This document shows positions 51,011 through 64,000 of a stretch of 64,000 nt of DNA, one piece after another. Below the pieces are notes generated by a model. That model was not told the origin of the DNA. It saw only the letters and a list, made by a program, of their open reading frames with translations, and ran no database searches. This stretch comes from Lineus longissimus. Its lineage: Eukaryota; Nemertea; Pilidiophora; Heteronemertea; Lineidae. Both the position numbers and the translations under genes were made by a program. The DNA lies in NCBI RefSeq assembly GCF_910592395.1, contig NC_088314.1, forward strand, positions 11,968,001-12,032,000, in the 5' to 3' direction. Numbering within the stretch: position 1 is the first letter of the stretch; each line of letters opens with the position of its first letter.

Positions 51011-52714
51011 CGAATATGTTAATCTGCAAAATTAAAAGCAGATTTCACCACTAACCAGTCAAATCGGAATACGACGGCGCAAAATGTTGTCGCTTTCCTC
51101 CTGCTAAAAAACCTTGTTCCCGTACTCCTATTTTAATTTATGCCAAGGAATATGATATGATCTGTTTTCACTTGTTTGTAATTAAATGATATTTATATAA
51201 TGAGATCAATAGTAGTGTCCGTGTCAGATCCCATCGTTCAACTAGTCTTTCTCTCCCCAGGTGCCTCACATGGACCTTCAGGTCCCCATAATCAAGACCA
51301 ACTCTTACGATATCGCCCTCAAAACAACCCTGGAGTCATGAATTCACAGGTGCTCCTGTGAAATCTCAGTTCTAGTTTATTTATCAAACTTTATCGAGTG
51401 TTATCGAATCGAATGGATGTGTCGATCGTCGGGGCGGATCGATATAATGTGGTTAGGTTGTGCGTCCAAGGCGATTAGGTCATTCAGTTACTTTGAGTAA
51501 GATCATGATCATGAAGATGCGTGTTGTGTTATCATAACCGGAAAATAAGTTGAAGTTATTATTAGTACTACGATTCTAACATGAGTAAAAAGTAGACGTT
51601 TTAAGCAACACAATAATGTTACTCTCATATAAAAAAAACTGTCAATTCTCCTTACCACTCACAGAAGCCAAGCCATTGCTGTTAAGTTATGCAGGGGCTT
51701 AATCAATTATCTGCACTCCCTGTGGGGTGAATAACATTACCTTTTGAACAGCTGGCTGTAGGGGGATGATTGGAACAGCCGGTATACCAGTCCTGCTGAC
51801 CTGCTGAACCCAGGTTAATGTTATTTTCAATCCGCGATTGCAGGTCACCTGATTTTCAAGATTTCGCGGGAAATGAAATTGTAAACAAACGCATGTGTGC
51901 AGTTCAAATGTAAACAAAAATGTATTTTTGGTACTTTTGGTTGCTGGACTTGGGTTTTCCCGCAGTTAGGAGCTGGGGTCAAATTGGTGGTCTATTGTGC
52001 TGTTTTAGTCAGAGGTAGCCCTTGATTATGAAGGGATTTTCAAATTAAGGTGACCATGGTCTTTTTATGTGCTCAGCTCACCACAGCTTTCAATACTTGA
52101 TGTATCTGAAGAGGCGCGCGGAACCTGACATGGCCTTACCAAGGAGCTGCTCACGGTGCTGAACTTCTAGCTTGCCTGTCGACCAAGTGCCTTTTTGGCC
52201 AAGACATTGCTACATGTAGGAGGAGCACGCATTTTAAATTTATAGTAGTGATAGTACAGTTGGTTCGAGCCATTTGGAAGCTGACATGTGAAGGCCTATC
52301 TGGGTTCTCCTTCTTCTCCGTATAAAAAGGGGCGTATTGCTGACTAAGGAACAAGGCATATTGACATTGCCTCATCATCTCTATGGGACCAATTGATATA
52401 CTTTTATATACATGCATATATCATGCCATTTCAGGGTCCGAGTCTGTGGACAATTGGTTTGATTAATTTGTCTCTTCGATATTGCTCCTTTATTGCATTA
52501 GATTTTCATCGCAATTCAATCTATTCAAGATATAGCCAATTTGAACCTGTCTGCGCCAAGGATAGATTGGTTCCAGATCGACTCATTAGGGATTCGCAGT
52601 AGAGCACAATGTCATGGAAAACGACCCTTTGTAAATTCCATTCACCTGCAGGACAGGTCAATTTCTCTCAGTTAAATTAATTTTGTTGACTCCTGTAATC
52701 TCTACCTTATTATA
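51011..52714. other. Region between repeat copies A and B
   Basis: A 1.7-kb segment with no repeat. The only supportable item is a candidate terminal exon (51261-51341). Elsewhere I see AT-rich DNA and short frames. Confidence 0.4.
51261..51341 (+). CDS. Candidate terminal exon of a host gene
   Basis: A pyrimidine-rich tract TTTCTCTCCCCAG (51248-51260) precedes a 27-codon segment that opens in phase, reads VPHMDLQVPIIKTNSYDIAL and ends in TGA at 51339. The acceptor is strong, the exon length and phase are tidy, and the protein sounds like a natural C-terminus, but it is too short to name. No upstream exon was found on this strand. Confidence 0.3.
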   Translation: MPHMDLQVPIIKTNSYDIALKTTLES

Positions 52715-53754
52715 AATGAAATGGCCAGGGCCATTGTGCTCACCTCATGTGGAGGAAAGATGGATAAAGAGCATGGTATTGTGTCATGTAGTGTTAGGTT
52801 TGATGTAGGTCCAAGCAATTACAATTTCCCCAAAATGGCCAATTTGCAGTACATTCGACCTCTGTGACCTTGAAAAGTAGGTCAAATCAAAGAAGACCCG
52901 GGTGACACATTGCATGGTTGTTAGAATTAGATGTACCTATGATATAAAATTGGTGCCAATCGGGCAAGTCATTACTAGGAATAATGGCATTTTGAAGAAT
53001 TTAGGATTTGGCCCCCTCCCTGGAGGCCAAACGGCAAATCAGATCGCACCAAACTTCGGTACCTGAGATCACCTGACCAAGGGGTACATGTGTACTTAAT
53101 TTGTGATCAATAGTCATTGCAGTTAAGAAACGTGCCATAGTTACGGCCTGACGGCGAATTTATGCCATTTGACCTCTGTGACCTTGACAAGAAGGTCAAA
53201 TTAAAAACCTGTGTGACATATACTGTATGGTGGTTAGATGTACCCATGATATCAAATTGGTGGCAATCGGGCAAGAAGTTAAGGAATAATCACATTTTTA
53301 AGGTTTTTAGATTTTGCCCCCTGGTGGTCAAGTGGTGAATCATATTGGACCAAACTTTGGTCCCTGAGATCACCTGACTAAGGGGTAAATGTGTACTAAA
53401 TTTGGTATCAATAGTCATTGCAGTTTAGAAACGTGCCATCGTTACATCCTAACGGCCAATTTACACCATTTGACCTCTGTGACCTTGAAAAGGAGGTCAA
53501 ATCAAAAACCCGGAGGATATATGATGCACCTTTGCTAGAAGTACCTACCATATTTTTTTCAAAATTTCCCAACTACTATTAAGAGAGATATTGCATATTT
53601 TCACTTTTAACGTTTGGCCCCCTGGTGGCCAAACCATGAAACGAATCGGACCGAAACTTGGTCTCCAAGGTGTCATTACATAAGGGTACATGTGTACCAA
53701 GTTTCAACTCAACAGCTCTAACAGTTACGAAACGTGCCCTGCTAACGGACGACG

Positions 53755-53789
<35 letters not shown>

Positions 53790-53845
53790 ACGACGGACGC
53801 CACGGTATGGGATAAGCTCACCTCTGCTAAGAGGTGAGCTAAAAA
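52715..53845. mobile_element. 1.13-kb repeat, copy B
   Basis: Same length and ends as copy A (49880-51010), direct orientation. By eye I find about 15-20 substitutions and one single-base indel, mostly single changes, so similarity is about 98 percent. The two are recent copies of one non-autonomous element or one is a duplication of the other. Confidence 0.85.
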
Positions 53846-53853
53846 GGAACGAA

Positions 53854-53973
53854 TTTAGAATCCCCGATCACACCCCAAAAAAAGGTCATCGGTTGACTAA
53901 CCAAGCACCACTGTTCAATGGATTTATAGTTGAATGCGATCAAACTACGTCATTTCCAATCGGGGATTCTAAA
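53854..53973. mobile_element. 120-bp mini element with 15-bp inverted ends
   Basis: TTTAGAATCCCCGAT on the left and the exact inverse ATCGGGGATTCTAAA on the right enclose about 90 bp. It starts 8 bp past the end of repeat copy B. I cannot determine its target duplication or family. Confidence 0.7.
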
Positions 53974-54920
53974 GTTTAGCCTAAAAAAAAGACAGTGGTG
54001 TTAGTCCCAAACTGGTAATTTCTATTTATTTTGACCTATGTTAAATGAGGATACCTCTCAATTACAGACAGCATTTTGTATCCTTGTGCTGTACAACCCA
54101 GCCTGGACATACAACAGTTGTCAATGGAGAAGTCTCATCCTCTCTGACACTTCTTTACTGTAAAGCTACCTATACAACATACTGAAATAGGGATATCTTC
54201 CGTTGCCTCCTGTAATATCTACATACCATGGCTGATTAGTTCAATCATATTTCATCCAGCTGGCAGCTCTGCATTGGAAATTTTAGTGGTATAACGTGTT
54301 CTCTTGACCTTCAAACAGTAGTATAAAGCCGACATTTACTACTTTACACCCTCAGTCCTATGTTATTAGGTCATCCAGCTGAGCGCCAGGCCCTTGTTTA
54401 TTGCTAGTATCCTCATTATTACCGATTAAGTACAGTAATATATTGATACAATTACACTGTAACAATTTCCACTACTCGTGCCATTCATGTTTTAATCATT
54501 GATCCTTACCGAGGCCATTCATTGTGTGTTATGCGTAATTCACTTGTAAATAAACACATTCATGTTTTAATCCTTGAGTTCACTCTTTCTTTGTTGTTAT
54601 ATAATTGGGTGGAGGTTTGGTGTAGGGTTTGCTTGTAAGGAAGGTGTGATTGGAGTGAGTTGAAGCTTGAGGTTGGTGAGAGTAAGAGGACTGACTGGTA
54701 TTTCCTGTGGGGTAAGTTATATTTTGAAGTAGTCTTTGATGAATTTGATGAATTAGATTATTTGATAAGGTTAGCTTGTGGATAGACTTTATTGATGTTG
54801 AGTTTAGAGACAAATTGAGTCTTGGTGTGTGGTTGAAATTTGATACCCCAGTTTTGATACATCCTCTGAAGTAGTATAATACGAAGATACCAAAGTTAGC
54901 AATTGTAGTGAACGTGTATA
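53974..54920. other. AT-rich DNA with one satellite-monomer fragment
   Basis: 54402-54464 matches the satellite monomer exactly over TATCCTCATTATTACCGATT and onward through TTGATACAATTACACT. The rest has no recognised gene or repeat. Confidence 0.5.
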
Positions 54921-55975
54921 CAGTGGAACCCCGGTCGGCTACCACCTCAGTAACGCGACCACCCCGCGAACACGACCAAAATTCTCCGGTCCCGAATGGT
55001 TTTCTCTCTAATTCCCATTAACTGGCCCTCGCTAACACGACCACCCCGGTACCCAGACCGCGACCACCAGCTTGGTCGGTCCCAAACTGCAAATTAACCC
55101 CGCTAACGCGACCATGAGGCCTAATTGCCGTAATCAACCATGACTACATGGTATCAATTGGCACCTTCTCGCAAATCCGTGTTGATAATTAGCACCTCGA
55201 ACACAATGACCATGGGAATCCATATGAAAATAAATGATGTGTAAGTGAGTTTGATCTTGGAGGAACTATACTTCAAGTATAATTCCTCCAAGGTTTGATC
55301 AAATGTAAGCGCAAATAAAATGAAGAATAAACTTTCTTTTCGACTCAAGGTTTGTTTTTTCATCATTTAGTATTAAATGATGTCAAGAGGCATGCACACG
55401 TAGTTTTTAGGACAAATAAATTATGTTGATTAGTAAGAGTACCGATACTCAAAGTAAAGAATGCTTACTACGTCGTAATGTTGATAAAATACGTTATTAA
55501 AAAGATGATTTAATCAGTACCAGTTCAAATTGGCTAATGTTAAAGCAGGAAGACATCAGGAAGAATTCTCAACATCTTCTCACATCACCTCTCTCAATGT
55601 TAGCGGGAATATTAGCTTGACATCAAGAAGGGCAGCTGCCGATGGTGTGAATTACATGCTTGTTCTAATTAGCATGCTCAAGTTTTAATGTAATGTTTGG
55701 TCTAATTAGCTCTCGTCAGTTTATTTACTCATTTACATAAACTGCAAATTAAACGCAAAACACTAAAGAAAATGATTTTTTATTCGTAATATACACACAA
55801 AATTATCGAATCACCCGGTGGCGTAGTCATTAATGCATGTCAATGTACACACAGCAGGACGATGTTTTGGCGGGAAAACCTACTTATGATTCTTAAATTC
55901 ACTAACGCGACCACCCCGGTAACACGACCACTTCGGCTTAGTCCCTTGGGTGGTCGTGTTACCGGGGTTCCACTG
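54921..55975. mobile_element. Non-autonomous pogo/Tigger-type element with TA target duplication
   Basis: The left end CAGTGGAACCCCGGT and right end ACCGGGGTTCCACTG are exact inverted repeats flanked by TA on both sides (54919-54920 and 55976-55977). Sub-terminal CTAACGCGACCACCCCGGTA words recur at both ends (about 55040 and 55901). These features are those of a pogo-like Tc1/mariner element. The 1,055-bp interior has no transposase frame. It includes a 37-bp near-perfect palindrome at 55256-55292 (CTTGGAGGAA...TTCCTCCAAG). Confidence 0.9.
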
Positions 55976-56109
55976 TACATGTATATCCTGTGTAATTTGT
56001 ATGTTTGGTTAATTGTAATTCATTTACTTTATGTGTTTCAGTTTTTCCGAGTTTGAAATAAACCTCCTATGATGAGGATACTCGAGTTGGTGGTTGAGTT
56101 TGAGACCAG

Positions 56110-59100
56110 GATCCTTACAAACACTCTCATCATTATTATTATCATTATTATCATCCCTATTACATTTATTTGTTTTCTTTTCCTTTATTCGTATATATGG
56201 TTACGTATTATAAACGCCTATTATACTTTTGCTTAGCCGTAATAATTAGTTATATGGTTTCATTCACTCCGTCAAACCTTGAGTTTTATCGATAGGCATA
56301 TTGTGATTTCATTTATTCCTAGTATCCGCATTATTACCGATTAAGTACAGTAATATATTGATACAATTACCCTCTCATCATTATTATCGTCACTATCACT
56401 TGTTATCTTTTCCTTATTCGTATATATGGTTACGTATTATAAACGCCTATTATACTTTTGCTTAGTCGTAATATTTAGCAATATGGTTTCATTCACTAGA
56501 GTTTTATCGATAGGCATATTGTGATGTTATTGATTCCAAGTACTCATTATTACTGATTAGTACAGTAATATATTGATACAATTACACTCTCATCATTATT
56601 ATCGTCACTATCACTTGTTATCTTTTCCTTATTCGTATATATGGTTACGTATTATAAACGCCTATTATACTTTCGCTTAGTCGTAATATTTAGCAATATG
56701 GTTTCATTCACTAGAGTTTTATCGATAAGCATATTGTGATGTTATTTATTCCTAGTATCCTCATTATTACCGACTAATTACAGTAATATATATTATCGTC
56801 ACTATTATATGTTTTCTTTTCCTTTATGCGTATATATGGTTACGTATTATAAACGCCTATTATACTTTCACTTATTCGTAATATTTAGCTATATGGTTTG
56901 ATTCACTAGAGTTTTATCGATAAGCATATTGTGATGTTATTTATTCCTAGTATCCTCATTATTACCGACTAAGTACAGTAATATATATTATCGTCACTAT
57001 TATACTTTTGCTTAGTCGTTATATTTAGCTATATGGTTTCATTCACTAAAGTTTTATCGATAGGCATATTGTGATGTTATTGATTCCAAGTACTCATTAT
57101 TACCGATTAGTACAGTAATATATTGATACAATTACACTCTCATCATTATTATCGTCACTATCACTTGTTATCTTTTCCTTATTCATATATATGGTTATGT
57201 ATTATAAACGCCTATAATAATTTCGCTTAGTCGTAATATTTAGTTATATGGTTTCATTCGCTCCGTCAAACCTTGAGTTTTATCGATAGGCATATTGTGA
57301 TTTCAATTATTCCTAGTATTCTCATTATTACCGATTAAGTACAGTAATATATTGATACAATTACACTCTCATCATTATTATTGTCACTATCACTTGTTAT
57401 CTTTTCCTTATTCGTATATATGGTTACGTATTATAAACGCCTATTATACTTTCGCTTAGTCGTAATATTAGCTATATGGTTTCATTCACTAGAGTTTTAT
57501 CGATAGGCATATTGTGATGTTATTGATTCCAAGTACTCATTATTACCGATTAGTACAGTAATATATTGATACAATTACACTCTCATCATTATTATCGTCA
57601 CTATCACTTGTTATCTTTTCCTTATTCGTATATATGGTTACGTATTATAAACGCCTATTATACTTTTGCTTAGCCGTAATAATTAGTTATATGGTTTCAT
57701 TCACTCCGTCAAACCTTGAGTTTTATCGATAGGCATATTGTGATTTCATTTATTCCTAGTATCCGCATTATTACCGATTAAGTATAGTAATATATTGATA
57801 CAATTACACTCTCATCATTATTATCGTCACTATCACTTGTTATCTTTTCCTTATTCGTATATATGGTTACGTCTATTATACTTTCGCTTAGTCGTAATAT
57901 TTAGCAATATGGTTTCATTCACTAGAGTTTTATCGATAAGCATATTGTGATGTTATTTATTCCTAGTATCCTCATTATTACCGACTAATTACAGTAATAT
58001 ATATTATCGTCACTATTATATGTTTTCTTTTCCTTTATGCGTATATATGGTTACGTATTATAAACGCCTATTATACTTTCACTTATGCGTAATATTTAGC
58101 TATATGGTTTCATTCACTAGAGTTTTATCGATAAGCATATTGTGATGTTATTTATTCCTAGTATCCTCATTATTACCGACTAAGTACAGTAATATATATT
58201 ATCGTCACTATTATACTTTTGCTTAGTCGTAATATTTAGCTATATGGTTTCATTCACTAGAGTTTTTTCGATAGGCATATTGTGATGTTATCGATTCCAA
58301 GTACTCATTATTACCGATTAGTACAGTAATATATTGATACAATTACACTCTCATCATTATTATCGTCACTATCACTTGTTATCTTTTCCTTATTCATATA
58401 TATGGTTATGTATTATAAACGCCTATAATAATTTCGCTTAGTCGTAATATTTAGTTATATGGTTTCATTCGCTCCGTCAAACCTTGAGTTTTATCGATAG
58501 GCATATTGTGATTTCAATTATTCCTAGTATTCTCATTATCACCGATTAAGTACAGTAATATATTGATACAATTACACTCTCATCATTATTATTGTCACTA
58601 TCACTTGTTATCTTTTCCTTATTCGTATATATGGTTACGTATTATAAACGCCTATTATACTTTCGCTTAGTCGTAATATTAGCTATATGGTTTCATTCAC
58701 TAGAGTTTTATCGATAGGCATATTGTGATGTTATTGATTCCAAGTACTCATTATTACCGATTAGTACAGTAATATATTGATACAATTACACTCTCCTCAT
58801 TATTATCGTCACTATCACTTGTTATATTTTCCTTATTCGTATATAAGGTTACGTATTATAAACGCCTATTGTGCTTTTGCTTAGCCGTAATAATTACTTA
58901 TATGGTTTCATTCACTCCGTCAAACCTTGAGTTTTATCGATAGGCATATTGTGATTTCATTTATTCCTAGTATCCTCATTATTACCGATTAAGTACAGTA
59001 ATATATTGATACAATTACACTCTCATCATTATTATCGTCACTATCACTTGTTATCTTTTCCTTATTCGTATATATGGTTACGTATTATAAACGCCTATTA

Positions 59101-62100
59101 TACTTTCGCTTAGTCGTAATATTTAGCTATATGGTTTCATTCACTAGAGTTTTATCGATAGGCATATTGTGATGTTATTGATTCCAAGTACTCATTATTA
59201 CCGATTAGTACAGTAATATATTGATACAATTACACTCTCATCATTATTATCGTCACTATCACTTGTTATCTTTTCTTTATTCGTATATATGGTTACGTAT
59301 TATAAACGCCTATTATACTTTCGCTTAGTCGTAATATTAGCTATATGGTTTCATTCACTAGAGTTTTATCGATAGGCATATTGTGATGTTATTGATTCCA
59401 AGTACTCATTATTACCGATTAGTACAGTAATATATTGATACAATTACACTCTCCTCATTATTATCGTCACTATCACTTGTTATCTTTTCCTTATTCGTAT
59501 ATATGGTTACGTATTATAAACGCCTATTGCACTTTTGCTTAGCCGTAATAATTACTTATATGGTTTCATTCACTCCGTCAAACCTTGAGTTTTATCGATA
59601 GGCATATTGTGATTTCATTTATTCCTAGTATCCTCATTATTACCGATTAAGTACAGTAATATATTGATACAATTACACTCTCATCATTATTATCGTCACT
59701 ATCACTTGTTATCTTTTCCTTATTCGTATATATGGTTACGTATTATAAACGCCTATTATACTTTCGCTTAGTCGTAATATTTAGCTATATGGTTTCATTC
59801 ACTAGAGTTTTATCGATAGGCATATTGTGATGTTATTTATTCCTAGTATCCTCATTATTACCGACTAATTACAGTAATATATATTATCGTCACTATTATA
59901 TGTTTTCTTTTCCTTTATGCGTATATATGGTTACGTATTATAAACGCCTATTATACTTTCACTTATTCGTAATATTTAGCTATATGGTTTCATTCACTAG
60001 AGTTTTATCGATAAGCATATTGTGATGTTATTTATTCCTAGTATCCTCATTATAACCGACTAAGTACAGTAATATATATTATCGTCACTATTATACTTTT
60101 GCTTAGTCGTAATATTTAGTTATATGGTTTCATTCGCTCTGTCAAACCTTGAGTTTTATCGATAGGCATATTGTGATTTCAATTATTCCTAGTATTCTCA
60201 TTATTACCGATTAAGTACAGTAATATATTGATACAATTACACTCTCATCATTATTATCGTCACTATCACTTGTTATCTTTTCCTTATTCGTATATATGGT
60301 TACGTATTATAAACGCCTATTATACTTTCGCTTAGTCGTAATATTTAGCTATATGGTTTCATTCACTAGAGTTTTATCGATAGGGATATTGTGATGTTAT
60401 TGATTCCAAGTACTCATTATTACCGATTAGTACAGTAATATATTGATACAATTACACTCTCATCATTATTATCGTCACTATCACTTGTTTTCTTTTCTTT
60501 ATTCGTATATATGGTTACGTATTATAAACGCCTATTATACTATTGCTTAGCCGTAATAATAAGTTATATGGTTTCATTCACTCCGTGAAACCTTGAGTTT
60601 TATCGATAGGCATATTGTGATTTCATTTATTCCTAGTATCCTCATTATTACCGATTAAGTACAGTAATATATTGATACAATTACACTCTCATCATTATTA
60701 TCGTCACTATCACTTGTTATCTTTTCCTTATTCGTATATATGGTTGCGTATTATAAACGCCTATTATACTTTCGCTTAGTCGTAATATTTAGCAATATGG
60801 TTTCATTCACTAGAGTTTTATCGATAAGCATATTGTGATGTTATTTATTCCTAGTATCCTCATTATTACCGACTAATTACAGTAATATATATTATCGTCA
60901 CTATTATATGTTTTCTTTTCCTTTATGCGTATATATGGTTACGTATTATAAACGCCTATTATACTTTCGCTTAGTCGTAATATTTAGCTATATGGTTTCA
61001 TTCACTAGAGTTTTATCGATAGGCTTATGTTATTTATTCCTAGTATCCTCATTATTACCGATTAAGTACAGTAATATATTGATACAATTACACTCTCATC
61101 ATTATTATCGTCACTATCACTTGTTATCTTTTCCTTATTCGTATATATGGTTACGTATTATAAACGCCTATTATACTTTCGCTTAGTCGTAATATTTAGC
61201 TATATGGTTTCATTCACTAGAGTTTTATCGATAGGCATATTGTGATGTTATTGATTCCAAGTACTCATTATTACCGATTAGTACAGTAATATATTGATAC
61301 AATTACACTCTCATCATCATTATCGTCACTATCACTTGTTATCTTTTCTTTATTCGTATATATGGTTACGTATTATAAACGCCTATTATACTTTTGCTTA
61401 GCCGTAATAATTAGTTATATGGTTTCATTCACTCCGTGAAACCTTGAGTTTTATCGATAGGCATATTGTGATTTCATTTATTCCTAGTATCCGCATTATT
61501 ACCGATTAAGTACAGTAATATATTGATACAATTACACTCTCATCATTATTATCGTCACTATCACTTGTTATCTTTTCCTTATTGGTATATATGGTTACGT
61601 ATTATAAACGCCTATTATACTTTTGCTTAGCCGTAATAATTAGTTATATGGTTTCATTCACTCCGTGAAACCTTGAGTTTTATCGATAGGCATATTGTGA
61701 TTTCATTTATTCCTAGTATCCGCATTATTACCGACTAAGTACAGTAATATATATTATCGTCACTATTATACTTTTGCTTAGTCGTAATATTTAGCTATAT
61801 GGTTTCATTCACTAGAGTTTTATCGATAGGCATATTGTGATGTTATTGATTCCAAGTACTCATTATTACCGATTAGTACAGTAATATATTGATACAATTA
61901 CACTCTCATCATTATTATCGTCACTATCACTTGTTATCTTTTCTTATTCATATATATGGTTATGTATTATAAACGCCTATAATAATTTCGCTTAGTCGTA
62001 ATATTCAGTTATATGGTTTCATTCGCTCCGTCAAACCTTGAGTTTTATCGATAGGCATATTGTGATTTCAATTATTCCTAGTATTCTCATTATTACCGAT

Positions 62101-64000
62101 TAAGTACAGTAATATATTGATACAATTACACTCTCATCATTATTATCGTCACTATCGTCACTATTCACTAGAGTTTTATCGATAGGCATATGTTATTTAT
62201 TCCTAGTATCCTCATTATTACCGACTAAGTACAGTAATATATATTATCGTCACTATTATGTTTTCTTTTATGCGTATATATGGTTACGTATTATAAACGC
62301 CTATTATACTTTTTTAGAGTTTTATCGATATCCATATTGTGATTTTATTTATTCCTAGTATCCACATTATTACCGATTAAGTACAGTAATATATTGATAC
62401 AATTACACTCTCATCATTATTATTATCATTATTATCGTCACTATCACTTGTTATCTTTTCCTTATTGGTATATATGGTTACGTATTATAAACGCCTATTA
62501 TACTTTCGCTAAGTCGTAATATTTAGCTATATGGTTTCATTCACTAGAGTTTTATCGATAGGCATATGTTATTTATTCCTAGTATCCTCATTATTACCGA
62601 TTAAGTACAGTAATATATTGATACAATTACACTCTCATCATTATTATCGTCACTATCACTTGTTATCTTTTCCTTATTTGTATATATGGTTACGTATTAT
62701 AAAGGCCTATTATACTTTCGCTTAGTCGTAATATTTAGCTATATGGTTTCATTCACTAAAGTTTTATCGATAGGCATATTGTGATGTTATTGATTCCAAG
62801 TACTCATTATTACCGATAAGTTCAGTAATATATTGATACAATTACACTCTCATCATTATTATCGTCACTATCACTTGTTATCTTTTCCTTATTCGTATAT
62901 ATGGTTACGTATTATAAACGCCTATTATACTTTCGCTTAGTCGTAATATTTAGCAGTATGGTTTCATTCACTAGAGTTTTATCGATAAGCATATTGTGAT
63001 GTTATTTATTCCTAGTATCCTCATTATTACCGACTAATTACAGTAATATATATTATCGTCACTATTATATGTTTTCTTTTCCTTTATGCGTATATATGGT
63101 TACGTATTATAAACGCCTATTATACTTTCACTTATGCGTAATATTTAGCTATATGGTTTCATTCACTAGAGTTTTATCGATAAGCATATTGTGATGTTAT
63201 TTATTCCTAGTATCCTCATTATTACCGACTAAGTACAGTAATATATATTATCGTCACTATTATACTTTTGCTTAGTCGTAATATTTAGCTATATGGTTTC
63301 ATTCACTAGAGTTTTATCGATAGGCATATTGTGATGTTATCGATTTCAAGTACTCATTATTACCGATTAGTACAGTAATATATTGATACAATTACACTCT
63401 CATCATTATTATCGTCACTATCACTTGTTATCTATTCCTTATTCATATATATGGTTATGTATTATAAACGCCTATAATAATTTCGCTTAGTCGTAATATT
63501 TAGTTATATGGTTTCATTCGCTCCGTCAAACCTTGAGTTTTATCGATAGGCATATTGTGATTTCAATTATTCCTAGTATTCTCATTATTACCGATCAAGT
63601 ACAGTAATATATTGATACAATTACACTCTCATCATTATTATTGTCACTATCACTTGTTATCTTTTCCTTATTCGTATATATGGTTACGTATTATAAACGC
63701 CTATTATACTTTCGCTTAGTCGTAATATTAGCTATATGGTTTCATTCACTAGAGTTTTATCGATGGGCATATTGTGATGTTATTGATTCCAAGTACTCAT
63801 TATTACCGATTAGTACAGTAATATATTGATACAATTACACTCTCCTCATTATTATCGTCACTATCACTTGTTATCTTTTCCTTATTCGTATATATGGTTA
63901 CGTATTATAAACGCCTATTGTACTTTTGCTTAGCCGTAATAATTAGTTATATGGTTTCATTCACTCCGTCAAACCTTGAGTTTTATCGATAGGCATATTG
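56110..64000. repeat. Satellite array, about 215-230-bp monomer with shorter variants
   Basis: The word GGTTACGTATTATAAACGCC recurs throughout, for example at about 56199, 56428, 56643 and 56838. Monomers are mostly 215-230 bp, with a 195-bp variant and a short variant of about 140 bp (CGACTAAGTACAG...TACTTTTGC). A marker subtype carrying GGTTATG and CTATAATAATTTCGC appears at about 57193, 58404, 61958 and 63453. It is each time followed by the same order of neighbours, which shows higher-order structure. The array runs past the window end, so its length exceeds 7.9 kb. The monomer contains CATTATTATCGTCACTATC and TTTTATCGATAGGCATATTG. Frames inside it are by-products. Confidence 0.95.

Noticed and set aside
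60908-61186. Hydrophobic open frames in the satellite that look like membrane proteins
   Set aside because: They recur in each monomer phase and come from T-rich repeat sequence.
56110-64000. Regular repeats that might suggest a CRISPR array
   Set aside because: The units are 215-230 bp without short repeat/unique spacer alternation, and the DNA is eukaryotic. It is a satellite.

Overview
This window is animal nuclear DNA, almost certainly from a marine invertebrate. The evidence is intron-type splice signals, AT-rich intergenic DNA, a long tandem satellite, and an unusually broad set of decayed transposable elements: Ty3, BEL/Pao, DIRS, Ngaro-like, CR1/L2-type LINEs, a Penelope-like element, piggyBac, pogo-type, Helitron and mobile-element families with long inverted repeats. 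I see no clearly intact host gene.

The most important content is at 28.0-34.1 kb. A RAG1-like gene (29.76-32.24 kb, + strand) and a RAG2-like gene (32.6-33.93 kb, - strand) lie tail to tail, 366 bp apart. This is the arrangement of the RAG1-like/RAG2-like transposons (ProtoRAG and relatives) from which vertebrate V(D)J recombination arose. The RAG1-like frame has a zinc-binding N-terminal domain and a RAG1-type core. The RAG2-like frame has the kelch propeller and a PHD finger. Both are broken by stops and frameshifts, and the second catalytic Asp of RAG1 reads as Asn, so this is a fossil copy. A protein-kinase-like gene (28.05-29.05 kb) points the other way, head to head with the RAG1-like gene. 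I could not find the transposon's terminal inverted repeats.

Layout: 0-1.8 kb, nothing recognised. 1.84-4.17 kb, two degenerate tandem arrays. 4.5-27.3 kb, a Russian-doll nest: an old Ty3 element (Ty3-A) is cut inside its reverse transcriptase by an 18.3-kb insertion whose outer ends are inverted copies of one short repeat. That insertion contains a 5'-truncated LINE, a DIRS element itself split by a CR1/L2-type LINE, and a nearly complete young Ty3 element (Ty3-B, 14.06-24.48 kb) with 1,270-bp LTRs, a -1 frameshift signal, a 51-residue repeat block in pol and an extra C2H2 zinc-finger gene. 28-34 kb, kinase and RAG1L/RAG2L. 35.3-37.7 kb, an element with very long inverted repeats built from a degenerate CTGGAAATT-type word. 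37.9-41.5 kb, two unrelated BEL/Pao fragments in opposite orientation with an unclassified transposase-like gene between them. 42.1-46.3 kb, a miniature piggyBac, a Helitron fragment, another piggyBac remnant, a Penelope-like element and a third piggyBac-like end. 46.9-48.7 kb, a Ngaro-like tyrosine-recombinase retroelement. 49.9-53.85 kb, two near-identical 1.13-kb repeats flanking a possible host terminal exon. 54.9-56.0 kb, a pogo-type element. 56.1-64 kb, a satellite with about 215-230-bp monomers running off the window.

Translations, motif matches and LTR differences were read by eye. No database search was possible, so family names rest on recognised motifs.
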